NCBI GenBank assembly: GCA_947496705.1
Contig: CANMDW010000003.1
Coordinates: forward strand, 343,622-407,621
DNA: 64,000 nucleotides
Source: an uncultured Aquimarina sp.
GTDB taxonomy: Bacteria > Bacteroidota > Bacteroidia > Flavobacteriales > Flavobacteriaceae
Direction of reading: 5' to 3'
Below, one piece after another: positions 46,747 to 56,214 of the stretch. The translations under genes and the position numbers were made by a program. The notes under the pieces were generated by a model. That model saw only the letters and a list, made by a program, of their open reading frames with translations. It made no database searches and was not told the DNA's origin. Each line of letters opens with the position of its first letter. The first letter of the stretch is position 1.

Positions 46747-49700
46747 ATGAAAAAAAGCTACAGAAGCCCTATTTCTTCATGGGGTTTTATGGCAAACACG
46801 CCTCAAAAACTAAGTATCTTTGTTTTTTCGACAATGTTATTCTTAACTGCTGCAGTTTCTGCACAGACAAAAGCTCAGGCGCAACAAATCGCCAACAAAA
46901 GTAATGTAACCAAATTAAGCCAGTTACAGCAAGAAAGTGCAACCAAAGCCGCCCTTCAAAAGAAGGCGGCACTACAAGCGGCCAAAAGAAATGGGTGGCA
47001 AGTAAAAATTAAATCCAAAGACAGTTATTCTGAATTACAGAAAGTAGTCTCTTTTGGAGGTAAAGACTATGCTATTTATTATCACACACAAAACGTTGCT
47101 GCTGCAAGATCTACCAGAGCAAATCATCTTAATGGTGGTGGCTCTCTGGGACTTACTCTCGATGGGCAGAATATGACTGCCTATGTATGGGATGGTGGTC
47201 ATGCTCGTGTAACGCATCAGGAATATGATGGCCCGGGTGGAAACAACCGTGTTTCTGTACAAGATGCCTCTACAGAAGGTGGTACGCAGCTTAACTTCCA
47301 TGCTGCACACGTAACAGGAACGATTGCTGCCTCTGGTGTGCAAGCCAATGCAAAAGGTATGGCTACACATACAAAAGTAAGAGGATATATGTGGAACAAT
47401 GATGTTTCTGAAGCCACTGCTGCCGCTGCAAACGGAATGTTACTTTCTAACCATTCTTATGGTTTCAGAAGTGAACTGGTGCCTGATCAATATTTTGGCG
47501 CTTATATCGATGAGTCCAGAAACTGGGATAATGTGATGTTTAACGCTCCTTACTATCTGATGGTAGTAGCAGCTGGTAATGATGGTAACCAAAATAGTTA
47601 TAACGGTACTCCACTAGATGGCAACTCTTCTTATGATAAGTTGACCGGGCACTCTACTTCAAAAAATAATATGGTGGTTGCCAATGCGCAGGATGCTAAT
47701 GTAAATAACGATGGAACTTTGGTAAGTGTAACCATCAACAGTTCCAGCAGTGAAGGACCTACCGATGATTATAGAATCAAACCAGATATTACTGGTAACG
47801 GTACAGGTCTGTACTCTACCTATGAAAGCAGTGATACTGCCTACAACAGTATTACGGGTACCTCTATGGCTTCACCCAATGTTACCGGATCTTTATTATT
47901 GTTACAACAGCACTATAACAACCTAAACGGAAACTTTATGAGAGCTGCAACACTTAAAGGTGTGGCTTTACATACTGCCGACGATGCAGGACCTTCGGGG
48001 CCAGATGCTGTTTACGGTTGGGGATTAATGAATGCTAAAGCTGCTGCAGAAGCAATTACAGCGAATGGAAACGAATCTAAAATTGAAGAATTAACGCTCA
48101 ATAGTGGTCAGACCTATACCATTACTGTAGATTCAGACGGGACCAGCCCGCTTATGGCTTCTATCTCATGGACAGACAGACCTGGGACTGCTACTACAGC
48201 TACGAATTCTAATACTGCTGTTTTGGTAAATGACTTAGACATCAGAGTAAGCAAGGGTGCTACCACCTATAACCCATACAAATTAACAAGTATCACTACC
48301 AATGGCACCGGAGATAATACCGTAGATCCTTATGAAAGAATTGATGTAAATAATGCATCGGGAACATATACTATAACGGTAACACATAAAGGTTCATTAA
48401 CGGGAGGAAGCCAAAACTTCTCTCTTATCGTTACCGGACTCACAGGAACTCCTGTAGTTTGTAACGCAACGGTACCAACAGGTGTTGCTGCTTCCAACAT
48501 AGGATATGATACGGCAACTATCGGCTGGACTGCTGTTCCTGCTGCCACATATGATGTAAGATATAGAGTGGCTGGTACTTCTTCGTGGACCACCCAGGCA
48601 GTAGCTGGTGCATCTACAACACTTACCGGATTAACACAGTTAACTTCATACGAAGTTCAGGTAAGAAGCAAGTGTTCTGATGGGATCAATTCTGCCTATA
48701 GCAGCAGCACAAACTTCAGTACAACAGAATTCCAATTAACCTACTGTGCATCAAACGGACAAAGTGTAGCCGACGAATATATTGGCCGTGTTCAACTGGA
48801 AACTATCGATAATACAACCGCAGCCGCAGCAAGTGGGTATAACGATTTTACATCGATTTCTACAAATCTGGCAAAAGGAAACGCCTATACCATCACAGTA
48901 ACTCCAACCTGGACAGGTACTGTCTACAACGAAGGATATAGTGTATGGATCGATTATAACCAAAATGGTGACTTTACCGATGCCGGTGAGCAAATATGGT
49001 CACAAACTGCAACGCAAACTACTCCCGTAAGTGGAACATTTACAGTTCCTGCAGGGGCAACAGACGGAAATACAAGAATGCGTGTATCTATGAAATATAA
49101 TGGAGTGCCGACTTCTTGTGAGTCTTTTCAATATGGTGAAGTAGAAGATTATACCATCGTTATTGGTGGTGCTACTGCCGATACACAAGCACCAACGGCA
49201 CCAACCGGATTGGCTGCTTCTAATGTGGCCGAAACGACCTTAACCCTCAACTGGAATGCCGCTACAGATAATGTAGGCGTAACCGGATATGACGTATATC
49301 AGGGAGGTACAACAATTGGATCTGTGACTGGAACTACCGCCAATGTTACCGGTTTAACGGCTAATACGGCATATCAATTCAGTGTAAAAGCAAAAGATGC
49401 CGCAGGAAATCAGTCAGCATTTAGTAATACCATAAATGTAACTACTGCCGGAGGAACAAGTACAGGATGCACCGGAGGTATTGCTGCTTTCCCATATACT
49501 GAAGGATTTGAAAATACTTTGGGTGCATGGACGCAGTCTGCCGCAGATACTATTAATTGGACCATAGATGCCAGTGGTACACCATCTAACGGAACAGGAC
49601 CTTCCGGCGCTGTACAAGGAACCTATTATATTTATGTAGAAGCTTCCGTAAACGGAACAGGATATCCTAACAAGCAGGCGATCTTAAATTCTCCCTGTTT

Positions 49701-50391
49701 TGACCTATCAGGTCTTACTGCCGCAAGTTTCTCATTCAGCTATCATATGTATGGTGCTGCCGATATGGGAAGTATCGCTCTAGAAGCCAGTGCTGATGGA
49801 GGAGCAAGCTGGACAAGCATCTGGAGTGAAACCGGAAACAAAGGCAACTCCTGGCAAAATGCAAACATCGACCTTGCTGCATATACAGGAGCTAGTGTGC
49901 AGTTACGTTTCAACAGAATTACAGGAAGCACCTGGCAAGCCGATATTGCGATCGATAATGTATCATTAACCGGCAGTAATGCAAGTAACCCAACAGATCA
50001 ATGCGCAGGTGTACCGGCATGGAACAGCACGCAAGCTTATATAGCTGGAGACCGCGTGACGTATCAAGGAAGTTTATATGAAAGAAATGCAACGGGATGG
50101 ACCAACCTGGGACCATGTGGAACCACAACTTCTTTTGCAGCTACTTCAGACGGATCTGGACCTCCGGTTTTCAATACAAAATTTACGGTATATCCAAACC
50201 CGGTGTATGGTGCAGACCTGAAAGTGTCTGCCAAAGATTTTGGAACCAAAGACTATGTAATACTGAATATGCTTGGGCAAACCGTGACCAAAGGTACATT
50301 TACCAATACCATTAATGTTCAGGAACTACAGGCAGGACCCTATATCCTAAAAGTAGGTTCAGAAACACAACGTTTTATTAAAAGGCAATAA
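46747..50391 (+). CDS. T9SS-secreted S8 (subtilisin-like) serine protease with C-terminal binding modules
   Basis: 1214 residues. Signal peptide to about residue 40 (VSA-QTK). The S8 catalytic domain (about 125-440) has D149 (VWDGGHARV), H188 (HAAHVTGTI), oxyanion N278 (AAGNDG) and S373 (GTSMASPN). Then an Ig-like region, FN3 (577-661), GEVED (666-806), FN3 (812-903), MAM-like (914-1076), a CBM5/12-type chitin-binding module (1086-1125, with aromatic YERNATGWTNLG) and a T9SS sorting domain (1143-1214). Protein or chitin-associated protein degradation outside the cell is likely. From the second FN3 onward it is shared with the next gene. Confidence 0.95.
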   Translation: MKKSYRSPISSWGFMANTPQKLSIFVFSTMLFLTAAVSAQTKAQAQQIANKSNVTKLSQLQQESATKAALQKKAALQAAKRNGWQVKIKSKDSYSELQKVVSFGGKDYAIYYHTQNVAAARSTRANHLNGGGSLGLTLDGQNMTAYVWDGGHARVTHQEYDGPGGNNRVSVQDASTEGGTQLNFHAAHVTGTIAASGVQANAKGMATHTKVRGYMWNNDVSEATAAAANGMLLSNHSYGFRSELVPDQYFGAYIDESRNWDNVMFNAPYYLMVVAAGNDGNQNSYNGTPLDGNSSYDKLTGHSTSKNNMVVANAQDANVNNDGTLVSVTINSSSSEGPTDDYRIKPDITGNGTGLYSTYESSDTAYNSITGTSMASPNVTGSLLLLQQHYNNLNGNFMRAATLKGVALHTADDAGPSGPDAVYGWGLMNAKAAAEAITANGNESKIEELTLNSGQTYTITVDSDGTSPLMASISWTDRPGTATTATNSNTAVLVNDLDIRVSKGATTYNPYKLTSITTNGTGDNTVDPYERIDVNNASGTYTITVTHKGSLTGGSQNFSLIVTGLTGTPVVCNATVPTGVAASNIGYDTATIGWTAVPAATYDVRYRVAGTSSWTTQAVAGASTTLTGLTQLTSYEVQVRSKCSDGINSAYSSSTNFSTTEFQLTYCASNGQSVADEYIGRVQLETIDNTTAAAASGYNDFTSISTNLAKGNAYTITVTPTWTGTVYNEGYSVWIDYNQNGDFTDAGEQIWSQTATQTTPVSGTFTVPAGATDGNTRMRVSMKYNGVPTSCESFQYGEVEDYTIVIGGATADTQAPTAPTGLAASNVAETTLTLNWNAATDNVGVTGYDVYQGGTTIGSVTGTTANVTGLTANTAYQFSVKAKDAAGNQSAFSNTINVTTAGGTSTGCTGGIAAFPYTEGFENTLGAWTQSAADTINWTIDASGTPSNGTGPSGAVQGTYYIYVEASVNGTGYPNKQAILNSPCFDLSGLTAASFSFSYHMYGAADMGSIALEASADGGASWTSIWSETGNKGNSWQNANIDLAAYTGASVQLRFNRITGSTWQADIAIDNVSLTGSNASNPTDQCAGVPAWNSTQAYIAGDRVTYQGSLYERNATGWTNLGPCGTTTSFAATSDGSGPPVFNTKFTVYPNPVYGADLKVSAKDFGTKDYVILNMLGQTVTKGTFTNTINVQELQAGPYILKVGSETQRFIKRQ

Positions 50392-50420
50392 ATATCAAAT
50401 AAACAGATAAACCTTAAGGA

Positions 50421-50450
50421 CCCCGAAACATGATGTTTCGGGGTTTTTTT
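50421..50450 (+). terminator. Intrinsic terminator of the S8 protease gene
   Basis: A 10-bp perfect stem (CCCCGAAACA/TGTTTCGGGG) with a three-base loop and seven following T. It is homologous in sequence to the terminator at 54393-54423. Confidence 0.92.
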
Positions 50451-50894
50451 GTTTTCCTAAAAAGAAACACTTATACCTCTGAAACAGTATTAAGCTATAA
50501 TACATAGCAGAATAGATTGTTTTCCTATACCATTCGTCGAAAATTTTAGCATCTTAATACATTATTTATCATATTTACAACTAGTATGAAAAACTAAGCC
50601 GTAAACACAAACTCTCTGCAATTATGAATTTCTCATCCAACCTTCCTGCAAAACTCAATTCGAATACCATCTTTGTGAATAAGAAGTATCTATCGGCTAT
50701 TGGGTGAATCAAAAAACTTTCATAACTGCTGCTTCAGGGATATATCGGTATTTTATTTCTTTTAGAAATACTTTATGAGATTAGCATCGACACCTACAGG
50801 ATATATCTTTTCTGAAAGCATCCTTCGATTGAAATAGAAATTTCAACATATTACAAAAATCAAACTCAGCTATTAACCTTTTAACCTAACACAA
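50451..50894. other. Intergenic region upstream of the second large secreted protein
   Basis: No convincing gene; a 27-codon frame at 50624-50707 is probably chance. The only repeats seen are two CAGGATATATC/GGGATATATC echoes near 50735 and 50800. It should contain the promoter of 50895, which was not located. Confidence 0.5.
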
Positions 50895-53800
50895 ATGAAA
50901 AGAATTCTTATTATTTTAATAGTTCTTACATCCTGTTATGCAACGGCTCAATACAACGCTACAGCCCCCTGGATGACCGAACTGGAAAGCAACAGAAAAA
51001 CTACCGGTGTCAATACCCAACTCACGTTTAATGAAATAACCGAAGCCTTTGATACATATTGGAAAACCCGAGATCCCGAACAAAAAGGTAGCGGATACAA
51101 ACCTTTTATGAGATGGCGCGAATATTGGAAAAATGCTGTATTGCCAGATGGTACACTACCAGCTCCGGCGTTCTTTTTAAACACCACAAATACAAAAAAT
51201 AAAATGGTTTCCTCTAAAAGCAGCAAAGCCACTGCCAATTGGACACCCATGGGCCCATTTGATCATAATCAGGCCAATTCCTGGTCTCCCGGCCAGGGAA
51301 GAATTAATGTAGGGATTATCGATCCTAATAATGCGAATGTCATGTATGCCGGTGCTCCTGCCGGAGGGATCTGGAAATCTACAGATCGCGGGGCAAGTTG
51401 GTCTCCTTTGTCTGATAATCTTGCACAAATTGGAGTTTCGGGAATTGCCATAGATCCAAGAAACTCAAATATCATATACATCGCTACAGGTGATGACGAT
51501 GCCAGTGATAGCTACAGTGTTGGAGTACTTAAATCTACCGATGGAGGAATTTCCTGGTCAACAACGGGATTACAATTTAACAATACTCAAACTACCGCCA
51601 ATGACATTTATATAGATCCCAACAATTCAAACACCTTATGGGTCGCTACCAGTGTTGGTCTTTATAAAACCACAAATGCGGGAGCCAACTGGAGCAGGAC
51701 CTTGAGTGGAAATATTAAAGATATAAAACTCAAACCAGGAGATGCCAATGTGATCTATGCTGTATCTGCCTCTGCATTTTATAAATCTACCAATGGAGGA
51801 AGCAATTTTTCCAGGATCCAGAGCGGGCTTCCGTCCAGTTCAGGAAGATTGGTGATTGATGTTACTCCTGCCAACCCTGATTATGTGTATGTTTTAAGTG
51901 CCAGAACCCGTAGCAGCAGTTATTCTTTCCAGGGGTTATATCGTTCTACCAATAGTGGTAGCAGTTTCTCTAAACGAGCAGAGTCAAGGAACATTTTTGA
52001 AAGCTCCCAGGCCTGGTATGATTTAGCCCTTGCCGTTTCAGACCAAAATCCCAATATCGTTTTTGTAGGGTGCCTTAATGTTTGGAAATCTACCGACGGA
52101 GGGAATGGTTTTTCTAAAATCAATAACTGGTCTTCTCCCAGGCAAGCCACCTATACCCATGCCGACATTCACTTCCTTAGATATTATAATGGAAAATTAC
52201 TATGTGGAAGCGATGGGGGAATCTATATCTCTGAAAACAATGGCCAAAGCTTTACCGATCTTACCAAAGGGCTACAAATAGGTCAGTTTTATAGAATATC
52301 TGTCGCCGAAAACAGTAATGCTACCCATATAGTTGGAGGACTACAGGATAATGGAGGATACGCCCTAAACGGAAACAAGTGGAATAATTATTATGGCGCA
52401 GATGGTATGGATTGCGCTGTGAGCGGAAATAATTCAAATACCTATTACGGATTTATACAAAACGGTAAATCCTTGTATGTTACCAGAAATAGAGGTACCA
52501 GCCAAAACAAAGCTGCCAACGGCCCGGAAACCGGAAACTGGATTACTCCTTTGGTTTCAGATAAAAACGGAGTGCTGTACGCAGGGTATAGCAGTTTTTA
52601 TAAACTTAACGGAAGTTCTTTCCAAAAGCTTACCAATTTTAATTTTGGAGGAAAAATCGATCATATAGAACTGGATCCTTCCAATGTAAATATCATATAC
52701 GCAGCCAGGGATAAAAACCTGTATCGAAGTGTTAATAAAGGAGCGAACTGGACATCTCTAGCTACATTTCAAACTAATATTTCTTCGATAGAAGTTCATA
52801 ATAACAACAATACTATTGTATATGTAACCACTAGCGGGTCGAGTAATGGAGGTGTTTTTAAATCGACCAATCAAGGCTCCAGTTTTTCTAATATTACCGG
52901 TAACCTGCCCAGCGAAGGTAAATTTATTGTCAGACACCAAAAAGATACCGAATCGATCTATTTGGGTACCTATCTTGGTGTGTACCACAAAAACGGGAAT
53001 AACGCCTGGGAAGATTATTCACAAAACCTGCCCAACGTTGCAGTACGGGATTTAGAAGTGAATCTTCAGGATCAGGTATTGATTGCGGCTACCTATGGCA
53101 GAGGGATATGGAAAGTGCCTCTTGCCGGATCCTCAAACCCGGGAGATACCGAGGCTCCTTCTGCCCCGGCAAATCTTGCAACATCTGATATTACTGAAAC
53201 TACCATAAGACTAACCTGGAATGCTTCTACCGATAATGTGGGCGTAACCGGGTATGACATATACCGGGCAAATGATAATATTGGATCGGTTACAGGAACC
53301 ACAGCCAATGTTACCGGCCTCACGGCAAACACCGCCTATCAATTTAAGGTCAAAGCCAAAGACGACGCAGGAAATCAGTCGGCATTTAGCAATCCCGTTA
53401 GCGCTACTACAGCTGGTGGAGCAAACCCCGGCTGTACTACAGAAATTTCCTCTTATCCATACGATCAGGGATTTGAAAACACATTGGGTGCATGGACCCA
53501 ATCTACCGGTGACGATATCAACTGGACCGTGAATACCAACGGAACCCCTTCTGCCAATACCGGGCCGTCGGGTGCTACCCAGGGATCCCACTATATCTAT
53601 GTAGAAGCTTCGGTAAACAGAACGGGATATCCCAATAAGCAAGCGATCTTAAACGCTCCTTGTTTTGATTTATCTGGTTTTACACAGGCAAGTTTCTCGT
53701 TCAGCTACCATATGTATGGTGCTGCCGATATGGGAAGTATCGCTGTAGAAGCCACTACAGATGGCGGAGCAAACTGGACCAGCATCTGGAACCAAACAGG

Positions 53801-54368
53801 AAACCAGGGAAATTCATGGAAAAGTGCTGCCATAGACCTTGCCTCTTATGTTGGCGGCAGTGTTCAATTGCGTTTCAACAGAATTACAGGCGCTACCTGG
53901 CAAGCCGATATTGCAATTGATAACGTTTCATTGGCTGCCTCGCAGGGATCCAATGATATTTGTGATGGAGTTCCTGAATGGAGCAGTAGTGTATCCTATA
54001 GTTCGGGCGATAAAGTAACCTATCAGGGAAATTTATTTGAATGGAACGGAACGGGATGGGATTTCCTCGGGGCTTGTGGTGTTCCGGGAGCAGCGAGTAG
54101 AGAATCGTCATCTATAGCGTCTGCCAATACACCTCCTCTTTCCGGTTTGTTTTCGATCTATCCAAATCCAATAAAAGAAAACATATTGAACATTAGCCTG
54201 AGTGAGTCAAAAAATGCTTCCTATATGGTAATGGATCTACTCGGAAAAATCATACTGCAAGGCACATTCAGGCCCCGTATTGATGTGAGTGGTATAGAAA
54301 ATGGAATGTATATATTACGGGTTGTTTCAAATAAAAAGCAATATACCGCACGTTTTATAAAGGAGTAA
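50895..54368 (+). CDS. T9SS-secreted BNR/VPS10-like propeller protein with FN3-MAM-CBM cassette
   Basis: 1157 residues. A signal peptide ends at TA-QYN. Residues about 110-745 form a sortilin-like propeller with repeated Asp-box blades (GGIWKSTDRGASW, GVLKSTDGGISW, GLYKTTNAGANW, GVFKSTNQGSSF). Then FN3 (751-842), MAM-like (about 855-1015), CBM5/12-type module (about 1022-1061, WSSSVSYSSGDKVTYQGNLF) and T9SS sorting domain (about 1083-1157). The last 400 residues parallel those of the protease upstream, module for module. It may bind glycan or be a substrate-recognition partner of the protease (inference). Its N-terminal half resembles the propeller of the 2505-residue protein. Confidence 0.93.
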   Translation: MKRILIILIVLTSCYATAQYNATAPWMTELESNRKTTGVNTQLTFNEITEAFDTYWKTRDPEQKGSGYKPFMRWREYWKNAVLPDGTLPAPAFFLNTTNTKNKMVSSKSSKATANWTPMGPFDHNQANSWSPGQGRINVGIIDPNNANVMYAGAPAGGIWKSTDRGASWSPLSDNLAQIGVSGIAIDPRNSNIIYIATGDDDASDSYSVGVLKSTDGGISWSTTGLQFNNTQTTANDIYIDPNNSNTLWVATSVGLYKTTNAGANWSRTLSGNIKDIKLKPGDANVIYAVSASAFYKSTNGGSNFSRIQSGLPSSSGRLVIDVTPANPDYVYVLSARTRSSSYSFQGLYRSTNSGSSFSKRAESRNIFESSQAWYDLALAVSDQNPNIVFVGCLNVWKSTDGGNGFSKINNWSSPRQATYTHADIHFLRYYNGKLLCGSDGGIYISENNGQSFTDLTKGLQIGQFYRISVAENSNATHIVGGLQDNGGYALNGNKWNNYYGADGMDCAVSGNNSNTYYGFIQNGKSLYVTRNRGTSQNKAANGPETGNWITPLVSDKNGVLYAGYSSFYKLNGSSFQKLTNFNFGGKIDHIELDPSNVNIIYAARDKNLYRSVNKGANWTSLATFQTNISSIEVHNNNNTIVYVTTSGSSNGGVFKSTNQGSSFSNITGNLPSEGKFIVRHQKDTESIYLGTYLGVYHKNGNNAWEDYSQNLPNVAVRDLEVNLQDQVLIAATYGRGIWKVPLAGSSNPGDTEAPSAPANLATSDITETTIRLTWNASTDNVGVTGYDIYRANDNIGSVTGTTANVTGLTANTAYQFKVKAKDDAGNQSAFSNPVSATTAGGANPGCTTEISSYPYDQGFENTLGAWTQSTGDDINWTVNTNGTPSANTGPSGATQGSHYIYVEASVNRTGYPNKQAILNAPCFDLSGFTQASFSFSYHMYGAADMGSIAVEATTDGGANWTSIWNQTGNQGNSWKSAAIDLASYVGGSVQLRFNRITGATWQADIAIDNVSLAASQGSNDICDGVPEWSSSVSYSSGDKVTYQGNLFEWNGTGWDFLGACGVPGAASRESSSIASANTPPLSGLFSIYPNPIKENILNISLSESKNASYMVMDLLGKIILQGTFRPRIDVSGIENGMYILRVVSNKKQYTARFIKE

Positions 54369-54392
54369 TATCAATAAATAAACATATTTAAA

Positions 54393-54423
54393 ACCCCTGA
54401 AGCATTTTGTTTCGGGGTTTTTT
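54393..54423 (+). terminator. Intrinsic terminator of the second large secreted gene
   Basis: ACCCC, a one-base bulge, GAAGCA, loop TTT, then TGTTTC and GGGGT, followed by T. With G-U pairing it is a diverged copy of the hairpin at 50421-50450, so the duplicated segment probably included the terminator. Confidence 0.85.
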
Positions 54424-54517
54424 ATTAATGAGCTCATAAAAAAATTGCCCAGTTTCAAAAAATGAAACTACTATGTTTTATTCTTGTCCCATTATTAACT
54501 TTTAAATCCATAAAATT

Positions 54518-54988
54518 ATGGCACAAGAAAATCAAATTAGTATCGAGATTCCGCAAGAACTCATTGACCAGGTAACTGCCAAATTGCAGGAATGTAAAAC
54601 TGTTCTGGCCCCATATCTGCAGGCGTTAACCTCAGACGATCGTATTGGTCTTCCTAAAATGGGCGATAAATCTGTTCCTACGGTACAAAAGATAAAATCG
54701 TATATGGAAACCAATCCCGAGTTTATTCCTAAGTATTTAAGTAAAGAAGAGTTTTTAAAAGATGAAGTGGTAGTTGTTCAGCTTACGCCCATTGTAAACA
54801 TTGTACGACAATTGTACTCTGATGTAGATGACACCTTGATGCTGGCAGGTAGTGAAGCCTTAAAGGCATCTTTACTGTATTATGGCCAGGTACGAGAGGC
54901 CGATGAAAAAGGAGTGGCCAGTGCCAAACCGATTTATGAAGATCTCAAAAAACGATTCGCCAAAAAAAGACAGAAAAAAAGTGAGTAG
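54518..54988 (+). CDS. Conserved-looking helical cytoplasmic protein
   Basis: 156 residues, no signal peptide. It begins MAQENQISIEIPQELIDQV, contains PYLQALTSDDRIGLPKMGDKS, and a long helix DTLMLAGSEALKASLLYYGQVREADEKG, ending in a Lys/Arg-rich tail. I recall similar Bacteroidota hypothetical proteins but no function. It is followed at once by hairpins and the second 21-bp array. Confidence 0.65.
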   Translation: MAQENQISIEIPQELIDQVTAKLQECKTVLAPYLQALTSDDRIGLPKMGDKSVPTVQKIKSYMETNPEFIPKYLSKEEFLKDEVVVVQLTPIVNIVRQLYSDVDDTLMLAGSEALKASLLYYGQVREADEKGVASAKPIYEDLKKRFAKKRQKKSE

Positions 54989-54995
54989 GTTTACC

Positions 54996-55021
54996 AAAAA
55001 GGTGCATTGCTGCACCTTTTT
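54996..55021 (+). terminator. Terminator hairpin, first element of the 21-bp array
   Basis: A perfect 11-bp stem (AAAAAGGTGCA/TGCACCTTTTT, four-base loop) lies eight bases after the stop codon. A second hairpin (AAGGAGCT/AGCTCCTT, then T) follows at 55031-55053. Confidence 0.85.
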
Positions 55022-55147
55022 GCTTTTCAGAAGGAGCTTTTAGCTCCTTTTTTACACCTAAAAGCTGTTTCGAAGAAGGTTTTTGCTTCACCGAAAGAGC
55101 TTTTTGCTTCTTTGCCAATGCTTTTTGCTGTTTCGAAGACGGTTTTT
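55001..55147. repeat. Degenerate tandem array of 21-bp units with phased T-tracts
   Basis: Four clear 21-bp units start at 55064, 55085, 55106 and 55127; the first and last differ at one position (GAAGAAGG/GAAGACGG). Units at 55022 (16 of 21 like the second clear unit) and 55001 fit the same phase; the one at 55043 is weak. All but the weak unit end in four or five T. The array starts inside the terminator of the preceding gene. Like 1213-1359 it has a strict 21-bp period, so the T-tracts fall on one face of the helix. Confidence 0.75.
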
Positions 55148-55174
55148 ACTAATAACAAGTATATGGATTGATAG

Positions 55175-55586
55175 AGGTATTTCAAAATCATACTTAAAAA
55201 CTCATTAGAACCTTATGTCTGTTATCTGATATATGCCGTAATTGTTATAACAACAGCATCCCTAATAAAGTATATCGACGGGTATTCATTATTGCGATTT
55301 TTGGGTTCTAAAAAAAGGATCCCGAATCGTAAAGCAAATCTGCTAAACCATGATAACAATGTAGCCAATGAAACCATATTGAAACCAAAAAAGAGTGTAT
55401 TGCCAGATATAGAAAATGGATATTATCAAAAATTTCTTTCTATGCTGGAGAATGATAGAATATATCTAGATCCTCTATTAAGTTTAGAACAAGTAGCCAG
55501 TAATCTTGAGATAAGCCCGGGTCCTTCACAGTATCGCAAAAAAAATTAGAGGTATCATATTCTACGATACCGGTGTTAATTTTTAG
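55175..55586 (+). pseudogene. Remnant of a membrane-bound AraC-family regulator
   Basis: From just after a stop at 55172 the frame gives a hydrophobic helix (YVCYLIYAVIVITTASLIKYI), then a charged linker and FLSMLENDRIYLDPLLSLEQVASNLEISPG, which is the start of an AraC-type HTH domain as found after 7TM-type sensor regions. The frame ends early at 55549; in another frame KKIRG and FYD follow, like the KKL..FYDYVN part of the same HTH domain, until 55586. The N-terminal sensor half and most of the second HTH helix pair are missing. No ATG is present before the TM segment. Confidence 0.6.
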
Positions 55587-55690
55587 GAATCCGACTTTTT
55601 GAGACCTTCAAAAAAATTGATGCTGTAGTTTTACAGAAAAGCAGTACATATCTGCTTTATAAAAAATTTATTAACTATAAATATTTACAG

Positions 55691-55882
55691 ATGAAACGTA
55701 TTTTAAATGTAACCGGTGTAAAAACCTTAAGCAAACAAGAACAAGGAAAAATCTCTGGAGCAGGGTGTTGTGGATGCGTGCAAAGAGGTCGTAACTGCTG
55801 TAATCTTAATCCAGGTGGTGAATTTTGCGCTCCCGGCAGATGTACTGGCATTGGAGGATCGGGAGGTTGCCTTTTCTTTTAA
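55691..55882 (+). CDS. Cysteine-rich small peptide with GG-type leader (natural-product precursor-like)
   Basis: 63 residues. The first 23 look like a Bacteroidetes natural-product precursor leader: MKRILNVTGVKTLSKQEQ then GKISGAG, i.e. hydrophobic motif, LSK-E/Q-EQ, and a small-residue pair that peptidase C39-type ABC exporters usually cut. The core has eight cysteines (CCGC, CC, then three singly spaced) with many glycines, enough for four disulfides or for thioether or other modification. No modification enzyme, C39 transporter or immunity gene is encoded in this window, so it is an orphan here. It has its own intrinsic terminator 27 nt downstream. Confidence 0.75.
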   Translation: MKRILNVTGVKTLSKQEQGKISGAGCCGCVQRGRNCCNLNPGGEFCAPGRCTGIGGSGGCLFF

Positions 55883-55908
55883 CTATTTCATTAAATAATG
55901 ATGAAGAA

Positions 55909-55938
55909 CGAGACTGTTTTGATACAGTCTCGTTTTTT
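55909..55938 (+). terminator. Intrinsic terminator of the Cys-rich peptide gene
   Basis: A perfect 9-bp stem (CGAGACTGT/ACAGTCTCG, six-base loop) followed by six T, 26 nt after the stop codon. Confidence 0.92.
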
Positions 55939-55967
55939 ATGTGTTATACATTTTTTGATATGCCCGC

Positions 55968-56004
55968 CCGAGGCAGAGCTTACCTGGATACAGACAGGCC
56001 TCGG
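55968..56004. repeat. REP-like palindrome (CCGAGGC...GCCTCGG)
   Basis: A 7-bp perfect outer stem encloses a 23-nt GC-rich interior containing CCTGGATACAGACAGG. Related cores occur at 26941-27020 and 56868-56887. Confidence 0.6.
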
Positions 56005-56214
56005 AAAATTCTATTGATTAAAATTTAGGCATTGAGACATTAGATGTACAGTATCTTATATTTTTAGTCAATCGTTACATTTAATGCAAAAACCATTAGA
56101 TTTGTAAATACCCCCATTTTGAAAAAGCCTACTTCAAATCACATCTTTGGTTGTGAAAAATAGTTTATACCTTATTATCAAATTTAATTTTAACCATAAC
56201 TAAACAACAATGTC

